DNA of 64,000 nucleotides from Polaribacter marinus (GCF_022662535.1 NZ_JAKQYM010000001.1:434001-498000); one strand, 5' to 3'. Shown: positions 17,134 through 26,213, numbered from the stretch's first letter. The notes: a model not told the origin generated them from the sequence alone. Numbers and translations are program-made.

Positions 17134-19599
17134 ATGAATAATAATATGAAGCTTCATAATTCTGGTCAAGGAAATGTTGACGTTAAGGGATATTTATTTA
17201 AAGTATTGGCTTATTGGAAACTGTTTTTGATAAGTATTGTTATTGCCTTAATAGTAGCTAAATTTTTAAATGGTTACAAACAAAAAAGATACAGTTTAAG
17301 CACTACAATTTCTGTGAAAGAAGAAAATAATCCCTTGTTTTCTACAGGTACTAATATTGCTTTTAATTGGGGGGGAGCAAGTGATCAGGTGGAAACGGTA
17401 AGAGTGATTTTAAAATCAAGATCCCACAATGAGAAAGTAGTAGATTCACTTAATTTTTTCATTGAGTATTTAAAAGAAGGAAGGTATAGATTGAATGATG
17501 TTTATGGTGAAACTCCTTTTATAATTGAATTAAACAAAGAAAAACCACAGTTATTTAATAAACTTATAGAAGTTGAAATTCTTGCAAAAGATAGGGTTAA
17601 ATTATCTTTTGATTTGGAAAATTCGACTTCAACGAAACTCATAAATTATTCGAATAATACTTTAAATAATTATGAAATGGAAAGTCCTAACTTTTCTAAA
17701 GAGTACATAGTTGATGAGAATATTGTAACACCTTTTTTTAATTTTAAAATTATAAAAACTAAAAATTTTATAGTAGGTGAAAAATATTTTATAAATCTTA
17801 AAAGTATTGATGCTACTGTAGGGGGATATAGAAATGTTAGAGTAAATAGCATTACAAAAGCAGCTTCAATGTTGAGTCTTTCTTTAGAAGGGACTAATAA
17901 AAAAAGGATTGAGGATTATTTAAATGCTACCGTTAAAATCCTAGAAAAAGATAAAAGAGAACAAAAGATTCTATATGCTAGAAATACAAAAAACTATATA
18001 GATAAATTTCTTTTAAGGGAAGAAGATAGTCTTAAAAAAATAGAAAAAGAGTTAGGGAATTATAAGCAAAATAATAACATTTATGATTTATCTATAGAAG
18101 GTGCTCAAATTTATGAAAAAACAATAAGTTTAGATGAAGAGAGAAGGTTGGTAACAGAAAGTGTAGGATATTTAAATAACCTAAGAAATTATATATTAAC
18201 ACACAATAAATACAATCAAGAAAGTATACCGGTACCTGCATTAATAGAAGTTCAAGATACTAAAATAAGTATAGAAATAGGAAAGCTAGTTCAGAGGTCT
18301 ACCGAAAGAGAAGTTTTAAGAAATTCTGTAAGAGAAAATTATCCACCGCTACAAAAATTAAATAGTGAAATTGATATTTTAAAAAATAACCTTTTAGAAA
18401 ATATAGCAACATTGTTATCCATAAATAAGGGGAAATTAAATAGTTTAAATAGAAGAATCGCTAAGTATAATAAAGAACTAAGTAAATTACCAAAAAGAGA
18501 ACAAGGTTTGGTGAAATTTGAAAGAAATTATCAACTTTCAGAGATAAATTATAATTATTTAAAACAAAAGAGTTACGAAGCAGGTACAGCAATTGCAGCC
18601 AATGTTTCGGATGTAAAAATAATAGATCCTGCAAGATCTACAGAAGCGTCACTTACATATCCTAAACCTGGTTTTAATAACCTTGTAGCTTTAATGTTAG
18701 GTACCATAATTCCATTGTTTTATATAATCATAAGAGAAGTATTAGATAATAAAATACATACTGCAGAAGAAATACAGCATAATTATGCAATTCCTGTTTT
18801 AGGTGTTGTTGGTAGAAATAGAAGTAAAAGCAATTTAGCTGTTTTTGAAAGTCCAAAATCTTCAGTTGCAGAATCTTTTAGAGCTATTAGGTCAAATATC
18901 CAATTTTTGTTTAAAAATACAAAGGCAGATGAATGTAAAACGCTGTTATTGACTTCATCTGTGAGTGGTGAAGGTAAGACAATGATTTCTATTAATATGG
19001 CTACTGTTTTTGCTTTAAGTGGAAAAAAAACAGTTTTGATTGGTTTAGATTTACGAAAACCAAAAATTTATGGAGATTTTGATTTAGCAAATGACGTTGG
19101 AGTTGTTAACCATTTAATTAATCAAAAAACTTTAGATGAAATTATAAAACCAACTAAAGTTCCTAATTTAGATGTTATTATTTCTGGACCTATACCTCCA
19201 AATCCTTCAGAGTTGTTACTAAATAAAACAGCTTCAGATATGATTCTTGAGTTACAAAAAAAATACGATTATGTTATTATAGATACACCTCCAGTAGGTT
19301 TAGTTTCTGATGCATTAGAATTATTTAAATATGCAGATGCAATTATTTATGTTATTCGTCAGAACTATACAGAAAAAGGAATGATGAAGATGATTGATGA
19401 TAAATATAAAAATAAAGAAGTTACAAATATTAGTTATGTATTAAATGACTTTTCTATTAAAAATAAATATGGTTACGGATATGGTTATGGTTACGGATAT
19501 GGCTACGGATATGGTAAGTATGGCTATGGTTATCATGAAAATGAAGAAACCGAAGGAATTTTTTCTAAAATTATAAGTTTTATAAAACCAAAAAGTTAA
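17134..19599 (+). CDS. Wzc-like polysaccharide co-polymerase / tyrosine autokinase (BY-kinase)
   Basis: The 821-residue inner-membrane protein has a membrane helix at about residues 32-46, a long periplasmic Wzz-type region with coiled coil, a second helix near 515-535, and a cytoplasmic BY-kinase domain. Walker A is SVSGEGKT (about 609-616), Walker A' is VLIGLDLRKP, and Walker B is YVIIDTPPVG. The C-terminal tail carries 11 tyrosines in a Tyr-Gly alternation (779-800), which should be the autophosphorylation cluster controlling polymer length. It is the partner of the upstream Wza-like gene. Unusually, no glycosyltransferase, flippase or polymerase gene lies nearby. Confidence 0.93.
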   Translation: MNNNMKLHNSGQGNVDVKGYLFKVLAYWKLFLISIVIALIVAKFLNGYKQKRYSLSTTISVKEENNPLFSTGTNIAFNWGGASDQVETVRVILKSRSHNEKVVDSLNFFIEYLKEGRYRLNDVYGETPFIIELNKEKPQLFNKLIEVEILAKDRVKLSFDLENSTSTKLINYSNNTLNNYEMESPNFSKEYIVDENIVTPFFNFKIIKTKNFIVGEKYFINLKSIDATVGGYRNVRVNSITKAASMLSLSLEGTNKKRIEDYLNATVKILEKDKREQKILYARNTKNYIDKFLLREEDSLKKIEKELGNYKQNNNIYDLSIEGAQIYEKTISLDEERRLVTESVGYLNNLRNYILTHNKYNQESIPVPALIEVQDTKISIEIGKLVQRSTEREVLRNSVRENYPPLQKLNSEIDILKNNLLENIATLLSINKGKLNSLNRRIAKYNKELSKLPKREQGLVKFERNYQLSEINYNYLKQKSYEAGTAIAANVSDVKIIDPARSTEASLTYPKPGFNNLVALMLGTIIPLFYIIIREVLDNKIHTAEEIQHNYAIPVLGVVGRNRSKSNLAVFESPKSSVAESFRAIRSNIQFLFKNTKADECKTLLLTSSVSGEGKTMISINMATVFALSGKKTVLIGLDLRKPKIYGDFDLANDVGVVNHLINQKTLDEIIKPTKVPNLDVIISGPIPPNPSELLLNKTASDMILELQKKYDYVIIDTPPVGLVSDALELFKYADAIIYVIRQNYTEKGMMKMIDDKYKNKEVTNISYVLNDFSIKNKYGYGYGYGYGYGYGYGKYGYGYHENEETEGIFSKIISFIKPKS
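19466..19535 (+). repeat. In-frame Tyr-Gly microsatellite in the kinase tail
   Basis: Alternating TAT/TAC and GGT/GGA/GGC codons make eight consecutive Tyr-Gly units, then Lys, then Tyr-Gly-Tyr-Gly-Tyr. The DNA is an imperfect 6-base tandem repeat that could gain or lose units without shifting frame. Confidence 0.85.
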
Positions 19600-19600
19600 T

Positions 19601-19630
19601 CAAAAAGCATCGTTTTTACGATGCTTTTTG
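19601..19630. terminator. Bidirectional terminator overlapping the hutI stop
   Basis: CAAAAAGCATCG and CGATGCTTTTTG form a perfect 12-bp stem around a T-rich loop. It follows the wzc-like stop by 2 bases and contains the last codons and TAA of hutI on the other strand. Confidence 0.85.
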
Positions 19631-20854
19631 TCCTTTTAAATACACTGATTCAATTTGATTATTTCCAAAACTATATGGTATAAAACTATAGCTAGGTATT
19701 TTTTTGGTGATGAAAAAATTGGCTTTTTTACCTTTTGTAATACTACCAACTTCATTAGATAAATTCATTGCAAAAGCTCCATTTATGGTTGCTGCATTTA
19801 TGGCTTCTTCTGGTGTCATTTTCATTTTAATACAAGCTGTAGCAATAACAAAATTCATGTTTCCTGATGGAGTAGAACCAGGGTTGTAATCTGTAGCTAA
19901 AGCTAAAGGTAAGTTTGCGTCAATAATTTTTCTTGCGGGTGTGTATGGAATGCTTAAAAAATAAGAACAAGAAGGAAGTGCCACAGGAATTGTATTTGCA
20001 TTCTTTAAAATTTCTAAATCATTATCCGATAATACTTCTAAATGATCTACAGATAAAGCATTATATTTAACAGATACTTTTATACCTTCTATAGAATTAA
20101 ATTGATTAACATGTGTTTTGGCAATCAATCCATATTTTTTTCCTGCAGATAAAATTCTATCTGTATCATCAACTGAAAAATAACCAATTTCGCAAAAAAC
20201 ATCAACAAAATCGGCTAAATTTTCTGCTGCAATTTTTGGCAACATTTCATCAATAATTAAATGGATATAACCTTCTTTATTATTTTTAAATTCAGCAGGT
20301 ATTGCATGTGCACCTAAAAAAGTTGCTTTTATTGGAATGTTGTAGTTTTCTTTGAGTTTTTTTATTACTCGCAACATTTTTAATTCAGCATCTACAGTTA
20401 AACCATAACCAGATTTTATTTCAATAGCACCTGTTCCTAAGACAATAACCTCTTCTAATCTTTTTGCAGATTGTTGGTATAATTCTTCTTCTGAAGATTC
20501 TTGTAATTTTTTAGCAGAGTTTAAAATTCCTCCTCCATTATTGGCAATTTCTTCATAAGATAAACCTTTAATTCTATCTACAAATTCCTGTTCTCTATTT
20601 CCAGCATAGACTATGTGAGTATGAGAATCGCACCAAGTTGGCAGTATCATTTTGTCAGAACAATCAACTTTTTTATCAAAACTACATTCTGTTAAATCTG
20701 ACATTTTTCCGTAGTCGAAAATAATATCATCTTTAATTATTAAAAAGGCATTTTTAATAGTTGGTAAAATATTCATTTCTTTACCAGAAACTTTTTTTAT
20801 AGAGGCTTCTCTAACTTGAACTAATTCTTTGATGTTGATGAATAACTGTGTCAT
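19616..20854 (-). CDS. hutI: Imidazolonepropionase
   Basis: The 412-residue amidohydrolase converts 4-imidazolone-5-propanoate to N-formimino-L-glutamate in histidine degradation. Metal-site motifs are present: WCDSHTHIVYAGNREQEF (HxH, about residues 70-90), EIKSGYGLTVDAELKML, FLGAHAIPAEF, KTHVNQFNS and LALATDYNPGSTPSGNM. Length matches the family. hutH, hutU and hutG are not in the window, so the pathway genes are scattered. A -7 match (TAATTTTG, 20882-20875 on the minus strand) lies 20 bases before the ATG. Confidence 0.95.
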   Translation of the reverse strand: MTQLFINIKELVQVREASIKKVSGKEMNILPTIKNAFLIIKDDIIFDYGKMSDLTECSFDKKVDCSDKMILPTWCDSHTHIVYAGNREQEFVDRIKGLSYEEIANNGGGILNSAKKLQESSEEELYQQSAKRLEEVIVLGTGAIEIKSGYGLTVDAELKMLRVIKKLKENYNIPIKATFLGAHAIPAEFKNNKEGYIHLIIDEMLPKIAAENLADFVDVFCEIGYFSVDDTDRILSAGKKYGLIAKTHVNQFNSIEGIKVSVKYNALSVDHLEVLSDNDLEILKNANTIPVALPSCSYFLSIPYTPARKIIDANLPLALATDYNPGSTPSGNMNFVIATACIKMKMTPEEAINAATINGAFAMNLSNEVGSITKGKKANFFITKKIPSYSFIPYSFGNNQIESVYLKGQKAS

Positions 20855-20894
20855 TAGAAAAATTTATTTTTTTACAAAATTACATAATTTGCTT

Positions 20895-20925
20895 TATAAA
20901 AAAATCCGAAGTGAGACTTCGGATT
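20895..20925 (-). terminator. Terminator of the fumC-guaD transcript
   Basis: AATCCGAAGT-CTC-ACTTCGGATT on the minus strand is a perfect 10-bp stem followed by seven T. It lies 10 bases after the guaD stop. Confidence 0.92.
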
Positions 20926-20934
20926 ATTGATGTT

Positions 20935-21408
20935 TTAATATTCAATTTTATCTTGTTTTTTAGACCATTTTTGAAATGGTTCTAGAGCAATTTCACGCCC
21001 AACTTGTTCAAATGGAATACTTCTTTTTTCATATGGGAGTGGGATTTCTTTATAAATAAACTCATCATCAAAACCAATATTAGCGGCATCAACTTGGTTA
21101 CTTCCATAGAAAACTTTATCAGGTCTTGCCCAATAAATAGCACCTAAACACATAGGGCAAGGTTCGCAAGAAGTGTAAATAACACAACCATCTAATTGAA
21201 AAGAGCCAATATTTTTACAGGCATCTCTAATTGCAGTAACTTCTGCATGTGCTGTAGGGTCATTTGTTGAAGTAACTTTGTTATTTCCACGTCCAATAAT
21301 TTTTCCATCTTTAACAACGATGCAGCCAAAAGGTCCACCTTCATTATTACTCATTCCTTTTAAAGCTGCTTTTACAGCTTCACTCATAAATTCTTCGTGA
21401 TTTGTCAT
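20935..21408 (-). CDS. guaD: Guanine deaminase (cytidine-deaminase-like fold)
   Basis: The 157-residue protein carries the CDA-fold zinc site: NDPTAHAEVTAIRDAC (His and catalytic Glu, about residues 50-65) and YTSCEPCPMCLGAIYWARP (two Cys, about residues 80-98). From memory it resembles Bacillus subtilis GuaD closely along its length, including the IGFDDEFIYKEI segment and the short basic C-terminus, so guanine to xanthine deamination is the best call; adenosine deaminases of tRNA (TadA) lack that segment. I start at the ATG at 21408, 8 bases after the fumC stop, rather than at an upstream start inside fumC. It is co-transcribed with fumC. Confidence 0.9.
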   Translation of the reverse strand: MTNHEEFMSEAVKAALKGMSNNEGGPFGCIVVKDGKIIGRGNNKVTSTNDPTAHAEVTAIRDACKNIGSFQLDGCVIYTSCEPCPMCLGAIYWARPDKVFYGSNQVDAANIGFDDEFIYKEIPLPYEKRSIPFEQVGREIALEPFQKWSKKQDKIEY

Positions 21409-21416
21409 ATTCTTTA

Positions 21417-22814
21417 TTATTTTAAACTTCCAGTCATTTCTTCTGGTTTTACCCACTCATCATATTGTTCTGGAGTCACATATCCTAAACGTACTGCTTC
21501 TTCTTTTAAGGTTGTTCCGTTTGTATGTGCGGTATTTGCTATTTCTGCAGCTTTATAGTATCCTATTTTTGTATTTAAAGCCGTAACTAACATTAAAGAG
21601 TTGTTTACTAATTCGGTAATTCTTTTTTGATTAGGCTCAATTCCAGCAGCACAATTTATATCAAAAGAAACACAAGCATCTCCAATTAATTGAGCAGATT
21701 GTAGAACGTTTGCAGCCATCATTGGTTTAAAAACATTTAATTCATAATGCCCTTGGGTTCCACCAACAGTTACCGCTACGTCATTACCCATAACTTGTGC
21801 ACACACCATTGTTACTGCTTCTGCTTGTGTTGGATTTACTTTTCCTGGCATAATAGAACTACCTGGTTCGTTTGCAGGAATTATGATTTCTCCAATTCCA
21901 GATCTTGGTCCAGATGCCATCATTCTAATGTCGTTTGCAATTTTATTTAAAGAAACTGCAATTTGTTTTAAGGCTCCATGAGTTTCTACTAAAGCATCAT
22001 GTGCTGCTAAAGCTTCAAATTTATTTTCTGCTGTTATAAAAGGCATTCCTGTAAATTTTGCAATGTATTTTGCAACTAAAACATCATATCCAGTAGGTGT
22101 ATTTAATCCTGTACCTACTGCTGTACCTCCTAAAGCTAATTGAGATAGGTGTTCTAAAGTATTTTTTAATGCTTTTAAACCAAAATTTAATTGAGCGACA
22201 TATCCAGAAAATTCTTGACCTAAAGTAAGTGGAGTTGCATCCATTAAATGTGTTCTACCAATTTTTACAACATCTTTAAATGCTTCAGATTTTGCTTTTA
22301 AAGTATCTCTTAATTGTTCAATTCCTGGAATTGTAGTTTCAACAATTTTTTTATAAGCAGCAATGTGCATTCCTGTAGGAAATGTATCATTTGATGATTG
22401 TGATTTATTTACATCATCATTTGGTTGAATGGTTTTTTCACCTTCACCAATAATATTTCCTGCAATTTCATGTGCTCTGTTGGCAATTACTTCGTTCACA
22501 TTCATGTTAGATTGCGTACCAGAACCTGTTTGCCAGATAACTAATGGAAACTGATCATTTAATTTACCAGCTAAAATTTCATCACAAACTTGTGCAATTA
22601 AATCTCGTTTTTCTTCAGCAAGAACACCTAATTCACAATTGGTAAAAGCAGCAGCTTTTTTTAAATAAGCAAAGCCATAAACAATCTCTAAAGGCATAGA
22701 TGCTGGGGCTCCAATTTTAAAATTGTTTCTAGAACGCTCTGTTTGTGCGCCCCAATATTTATCTGCAGGAACTTTTACTTGTCCCATTGTGTCTTTTTCT
22801 ATTCTGTATTTCAT
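21417..22814 (-). CDS. fumC: Class II fumarate hydratase
   Basis: The 465-residue homotetrameric, iron-independent enzyme interconverts fumarate and malate in the TCA cycle. Superfamily signature [15 protein letters not shown] is at about residues 315-330, the fumarase-specific N-terminal SxxxMGxVxVPxxxxWGAQT block is [21 protein letters not shown], and [20 protein letters not shown] supplies active-site residues. The ATG at 22814 gives [11 protein letters not shown] as in relatives; ten upstream codons in frame are not expected. It is the first gene of the fumC-guaD transcript. Confidence 0.97.
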   Translation of the reverse strand: MKYRIEKDTMGQVKVPADKYWGAQTERSRNNFKIGAPASMPLEIVYGFAYLKKAAAFTNCELGVLAEEKRDLIAQVCDEILAGKLNDQFPLVIWQTGSGTQSNMNVNEVIANRAHEIAGNIIGEGEKTIQPNDDVNKSQSSNDTFPTGMHIAAYKKIVETTIPGIEQLRDTLKAKSEAFKDVVKIGRTHLMDATPLTLGQEFSGYVAQLNFGLKALKNTLEHLSQLALGGTAVGTGLNTPTGYDVLVAKYIAKFTGMPFITAENKFEALAAHDALVETHGALKQIAVSLNKIANDIRMMASGPRSGIGEIIIPANEPGSSIMPGKVNPTQAEAVTMVCAQVMGNDVAVTVGGTQGHYELNVFKPMMAANVLQSAQLIGDACVSFDINCAAGIEPNQKRITELVNNSLMLVTALNTKIGYYKAAEIANTAHTNGTTLKEEAVRLGYVTPEQYDEWVKPEEMTGSLK

Positions 22815-22841
22815 GATATAATTGTGTAAATTAAGAAAGTA

Positions 22842-22849
22842 CAAATTTA
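22842..22849 (-). promoter_or_regulatory. -7 promoter element of fumC
   Basis: TAAATTTG on the minus strand matches TAnnTTTG, 27 bases before the ATG. The -33 element is unclear. Confidence 0.45.
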
Positions 22850-22938
22850 CAAAAAGTATGACAAAACCTTATTAACAAACGACTTTAATTAGTGTTGAAA
22901 AATTTTAACTTTTGATGGTAAAGTTTGAAAATATGTGT

Positions 22939-22946
22939 TATTTTTG
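22939..22946 (+). promoter_or_regulatory. -7 promoter element of the small membrane protein gene
   Basis: TATTTTTG is an exact consensus match, 27 bases before the ATG at 22974. A TTTG lies at 22911-22914, slightly farther upstream than ideal. Confidence 0.5.
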
Positions 22947-22973
22947 CATTAATAATTTTTCAAAAAGAGACAA

Positions 22974-23147
22974 ATGTTAGATTTTTCAGAATTTTCAGGA
23001 TTGGTTTTATTCATGTTTATTTTTACAACAGGATTTTGGTTGTTAATATTCTTATTAACATTTGTAGTTCCTTATTGGATTGGTGGAACTATTTGGGAAA
23101 ATATGAAATTAAAAAAAGAAGCAAGAAAAGCTGCTGAAGAGAAGTAG
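22974..23147 (+). CDS. Small membrane protein, 57 residues
   Basis: ATG at 22974 opens a 57-codon frame: an acidic amphipathic start (MLDFSEFSGLVLFMF), one long or two short hydrophobic helices (FTTGFWLLIFLLTFVVPYWIGG) and a charged tail (NMKLKKEARKAAEEK). The design is that of a real small inner-membrane protein and codon use fits. It has its own promoter element and a terminator 24 bases after the stop. Longer overlapping frames in this interval look like shadows. I do not recognise a named family; a regulatory subunit role is a guess. Confidence 0.7.
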   Translation: MLDFSEFSGLVLFMFIFTTGFWLLIFLLTFVVPYWIGGTIWENMKLKKEARKAAEEK

Positions 23148-23170
23148 TTTAAAAAAATAATATTAAAATA

Positions 23171-23206
23171 AAAAACTCGTTCAATTTTTTGAAGGAGTTT
23201 TTTTGT
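23171..23206 (+). terminator. Terminator after the small membrane protein gene
   Basis: AAAACTC-G-TTCAA pairs with TTGAA-G-GAGTTTT around a T loop, with one G-G mismatch, followed by a T-run. Confidence 0.75.
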
Positions 23207-23220
23207 GGGTTTGAGTGAGC

Positions 23221-23293
23221 GCGTTAGGGATTGAAATGGAAATCCTTTTGCGAGGAACGAGCTAAAGATTGTATTGGAAAGCCCGTTCAACGC
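23221..23293. repeat. GC-richer structured intergenic element, probably a dispersed repeat
   Basis: About 73 bases whose ends pair (GCGTT at 23221 with AACGC at 23289-23293, and GGG with CCC just inside). Inside is an imperfect direct repeat: GATTGAAATGGAAATCC and GATTGTATTGGAAAGCCC. Base composition is clearly higher in GC than the surroundings. It sits 9 bases beyond the stop of the receptor gene. I recall similar elements ending in GGAAAGCCCG between genes in other flavobacteria but cannot verify this. Only one copy is in the window. Confidence 0.6.
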
Positions 23294-23301
23294 CCAAATG
23301 A

Positions 23302-25770
23302 TTATCCACCAAATTCTTCTCCACCACCATCATTATTTTCTCCTCCCGGTTTTTCCATTTTCTTCTTTTGATTAAAACGATATGTAAAGTTTAAAGAAAT
23401 TTGACGAACCCTCCATTGAAATTCTTGATTATTTATACTTGTTGGGTTGTCTATACTAGGGTTGTATGAAGTAGATTGTCTTTTTCTAGAATTAAAAACA
23501 TCGCTTACATTTAATACTAATGAACCTTTATCTTTAAGAATGTCTTTGCTAAAAGCTAAGTTTGTAGAAAATATGCCTTTTGTATCTGATTGTGCGGTTT
23601 TGTTAGCTCCTCTATAAAACAATCTTGTTTGCCATTGAATTTTACCAGGTAAACTTACCATAGAGTTAAATCTTGCAAACCAACTTCCGTTAGAGTTATC
23701 TAAATTCTGAACTTCTGGAGTAGTTACAACATTTCCAAAATTGTCTAATTCATATTTTTGATATAAATAGTTTCCGTTAGTCTCGATTTGAAAAAGATTG
23801 AAACTACCTGAAAAACGCAATTTTTTAGAAGGATTATAATTTGCTGTAAATTCAAATCCATATCTATCTTCTGACGCTAAATTAATAGGTTCTCTGATGG
23901 TAACAATTTCGTTTTCTCCACCAGGACCTACGGGTCTAATTTCATCTCTAGAGACTCTAGAAATAACATCTGTAGAGTGTTGATAATATATGGAAGAGTT
24001 AATGGTAAACTTTCCTAGTTTTTGTAAGAAACCTAAATCAAATGAATTGGTAAATGTTGGTGTTAATCCAGCATTACCTTTAAAGATAACATTTTGACTA
24101 CTTCTAGATTCAAAAGGGTTTAAATACCAGAATCTAGGTCTTCTTAATCGTCTACTGTATCCTAATGTATAACTTCTGTCTTCTGTTTGCTCGTAACCTA
24201 TATTTATTGTTGGAAATAATTCTTTGTAATTATAATCGAAGTTTTCATTTGTGTTTAGAAGTCTTACTTTAACATCCGTAATTTCTGCTCTTAAGCCTAA
24301 TAAAAGAGATATTTTATCGAACTTAGTTCCGTATTGAGTGTAAAAAGCATTTACTTTTTGATTGAAAACTAAATTATTTGAGGGATCAGGACTTAAAGTT
24401 GGAGTTACTATAAAATCTGAAGTTAAATCTTGAAAGTCTCCACGGTAACCTGCTTCGAATTGAGATTTTTCTCCAATAGGTAAAACATAATCTGCTTGAA
24501 GTAAAGTGTTTTTAGACTTTTCTGTAGTTAAATTATTTTCAATACCTGAAGCATCATTTATGATGGCACTTTCCGTTTCTTCACTATCACTATATTGAAA
24601 GTCTAAAGTTAATTTTTGTCCTTTCTCATTGATGTTATTAGTATAGTTTAAAGAATATTGTTTTGTTTTATCAGATTCATCTTCATCTTGAATTCTAATA
24701 TCACTTGTATTTGTATTATTTATAGCATCTAAAACATTAATATTGTTTGTAGAAGTGCTTCCGTTATCGGAATCTCTAATAAAGAATGTACCGGTAATAG
24801 AGCTATTTTTAGTTAAATAATACTCTAAACCAAAGTTACCGTTAAATCCAGAGTTTTTTCTTTCGAATTCTCTTTCTTCTGTTCTTGTATTTTGTAAAGT
24901 TCCGTTAAAATATGCTTCTAATTCGGTAAAAGAACTACCTGGACCTTTTCTATAGCTATACCCTAAATTTGTAAAAAAGTTATATTTTTTTGTTCTATAA
25001 TTAATGTTAGGAGAGATTTGAAATTGATCTGGATTTCCAGCATTTAGGTTAAGAGAACCGTTAAAACCCGTTACTTTTCCTTTTCTTAGAATAATATTTA
25101 AAATACCGGCAGTTCCTTCTGCATCATATCTTGCAGATGGAGATGTAATTACTTCTACTCTTTCTATTGCTTCTGCGGGTAATTGTTTTAATGCATCTCC
25201 ACTTAAACCTACCAATGCAGATGGTTTTCCGTCAATTAAAATCCTAACATTTTCACTTCCTCTTAAACTAATATTTCCTTCTACATCTACATCTACAGAT
25301 GGTACATTGTCTAAAACATCAGAGGCATTTCCTCCTTTTACTGTCATGTCTTTTCCTACATTGTAAATACGTTTGTCTAATCTTATTTGTACTGTAGATT
25401 TTTCAGCTATAATAACCACTTCATCTAAGCTACTTGAATCTTCAACAAGTTTTATAGTACCAAAGTTTTTATTTTCTGTTAAAGTTTGTGTTGGTAGTTT
25501 TGTAGATTTAAATGATATAAACTCTACACTAATTTCGTAGTTTCCTTTTGGAGTTTTGATGCTAAATAAACCTTTTTCATCTGTAATTCCTCCTGTTACT
25601 TTTTTTGTTTTGGTGTTCTTTAAAACAATTGTAGCATATTCTAAAGGTTGATTGGTGTTTGAGTCAACAACTTTACCTGTAATGGAAATGCTTTCTACAT
25701 CAGAAGGACTTTGCGCAGATAAAAAATTGATTGTAAATAGACAGAAAACTAATAGTGTAATTTTTTTCAT
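23302..25770 (-). CDS. Outer-membrane beta-barrel receptor with N-terminal carboxypeptidase-regulatory-like domain (TonB-receptor superfamily)
   Basis: The 822-residue product has a signal peptide (MKKITLLVFCLFTINFLSA), a CarboxypepD_reg-like domain (SITGKVVDSNTNQPLEYATIVLKN, about residues 27-105), a plug region (DVLDNVPSVDVDVEGNISLRGSENVRILIDGKPSAL and VEVITSPSARYDAEGTAGILNIIL), and a barrel of aromatic-rich strands. The C-terminus RQISLNFTYRFNQKKK is a typical last strand, followed by a Gly/Asn/Asp/Glu-rich tail ending GGGEEFGG. A canonical TonB box is not obvious. This subgroup is often annotated as outer membrane beta-barrel family protein; the ligand is unknown. No SusD partner adjoins, arguing against a polysaccharide locus. 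Confidence 0.88.
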   Translation of the reverse strand: MKKITLLVFCLFTINFLSAQSPSDVESISITGKVVDSNTNQPLEYATIVLKNTKTKKVTGGITDEKGLFSIKTPKGNYEISVEFISFKSTKLPTQTLTENKNFGTIKLVEDSSSLDEVVIIAEKSTVQIRLDKRIYNVGKDMTVKGGNASDVLDNVPSVDVDVEGNISLRGSENVRILIDGKPSALVGLSGDALKQLPAEAIERVEVITSPSARYDAEGTAGILNIILRKGKVTGFNGSLNLNAGNPDQFQISPNINYRTKKYNFFTNLGYSYRKGPGSSFTELEAYFNGTLQNTRTEEREFERKNSGFNGNFGLEYYLTKNSSITGTFFIRDSDNGSTSTNNINVLDAINNTNTSDIRIQDEDESDKTKQYSLNYTNNINEKGQKLTLDFQYSDSEETESAIINDASGIENNLTTEKSKNTLLQADYVLPIGEKSQFEAGYRGDFQDLTSDFIVTPTLSPDPSNNLVFNQKVNAFYTQYGTKFDKISLLLGLRAEITDVKVRLLNTNENFDYNYKELFPTINIGYEQTEDRSYTLGYSRRLRRPRFWYLNPFESRSSQNVIFKGNAGLTPTFTNSFDLGFLQKLGKFTINSSIYYQHSTDVISRVSRDEIRPVGPGGENEIVTIREPINLASEDRYGFEFTANYNPSKKLRFSGSFNLFQIETNGNYLYQKYELDNFGNVVTTPEVQNLDNSNGSWFARFNSMVSLPGKIQWQTRLFYRGANKTAQSDTKGIFSTNLAFSKDILKDKGSLVLNVSDVFNSRKRQSTSYNPSIDNPTSINNQEFQWRVRQISLNFTYRFNQKKKMEKPGGENNDGGGEEFGG

Positions 25771-25871
25771 ATGGATCTTTGAATCGTTATTCTTATAAAG
25801 ATGCAAAGTTCTTGTTAACTTTAATTTAGTGTAGTTAAAGAAACGTTAAAGAAAGACTAAAGTTTAAGTTG

Positions 25872-26213
25872 TTAAATAATAGACAAAATACTTTCTGTAG
25901 GTCTACCAATTACGGCTTTATTGTTATTGATTACAATTGGACGCTCTATTAATTTAGGGTTTTTAATCATAGCGTTTACAATTTCATCATCAGATAATTC
26001 TTTTCCTTTATAATTTTCTTTCCATATTTTTTCGTTTTTTCTTACAAGATCTATAGGAGATATGTTTAATAACTTAATAATCTCTTTTAATTCTTTTGCT
26101 GACGGTACGTCTTCTAAATATTTTACAATTTTAAATTCTTTTCCAGATTTTTCTAAAATTTCTAATCCGCAGCGAGATTTACTACATCTATTATTGTGAT
26201 ATATTTTAATCAT
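25872..26213 (-). CDS. ArsC-family arsenate reductase-like protein
   Basis: A 113-residue thioredoxin-fold protein. NNRCSKSRCGLEIL carries the catalytic Cys of the ArsC CX2SR-type site, and LIERPIVINNNKAVIGRP contains the Arg that binds arsenate in E. coli ArsC. Length and motif order match the ArsC/YffB/Spx superfamily. No arsR or arsenite exporter lies nearby, so a general glutathione- or thiol-linked role is possible. The start overlaps the stop of the phosphoethanolamine transferase gene by one base, so the two are translationally coupled. Confidence 0.85.
   Translation of the reverse strand: MIKIYHNNRCSKSRCGLEILEKSGKEFKIVKYLEDVPSAKELKEIIKLLNISPIDLVRKNEKIWKENYKGKELSDDEIVNAMIKNPKLIERPIVINNNKAVIGRPTESILSII

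Noticed and set aside
22925..23137. 70-codon plus-strand frame and 72-codon minus-strand frame around the small membrane protein
   Set aside because: The 57-codon frame at 22974 has a far more protein-like sequence (amphipathic start, helix, charged tail) and fits the promoter and terminator; the others are Cys/Phe-rich shadows.
23221..23260. CRISPR-repeat-like GTTAGGGATTGAAA
   Set aside because: Only a single occurrence, with no spacer-repeat periodicity and no cas genes; it belongs to the structured intergenic element.
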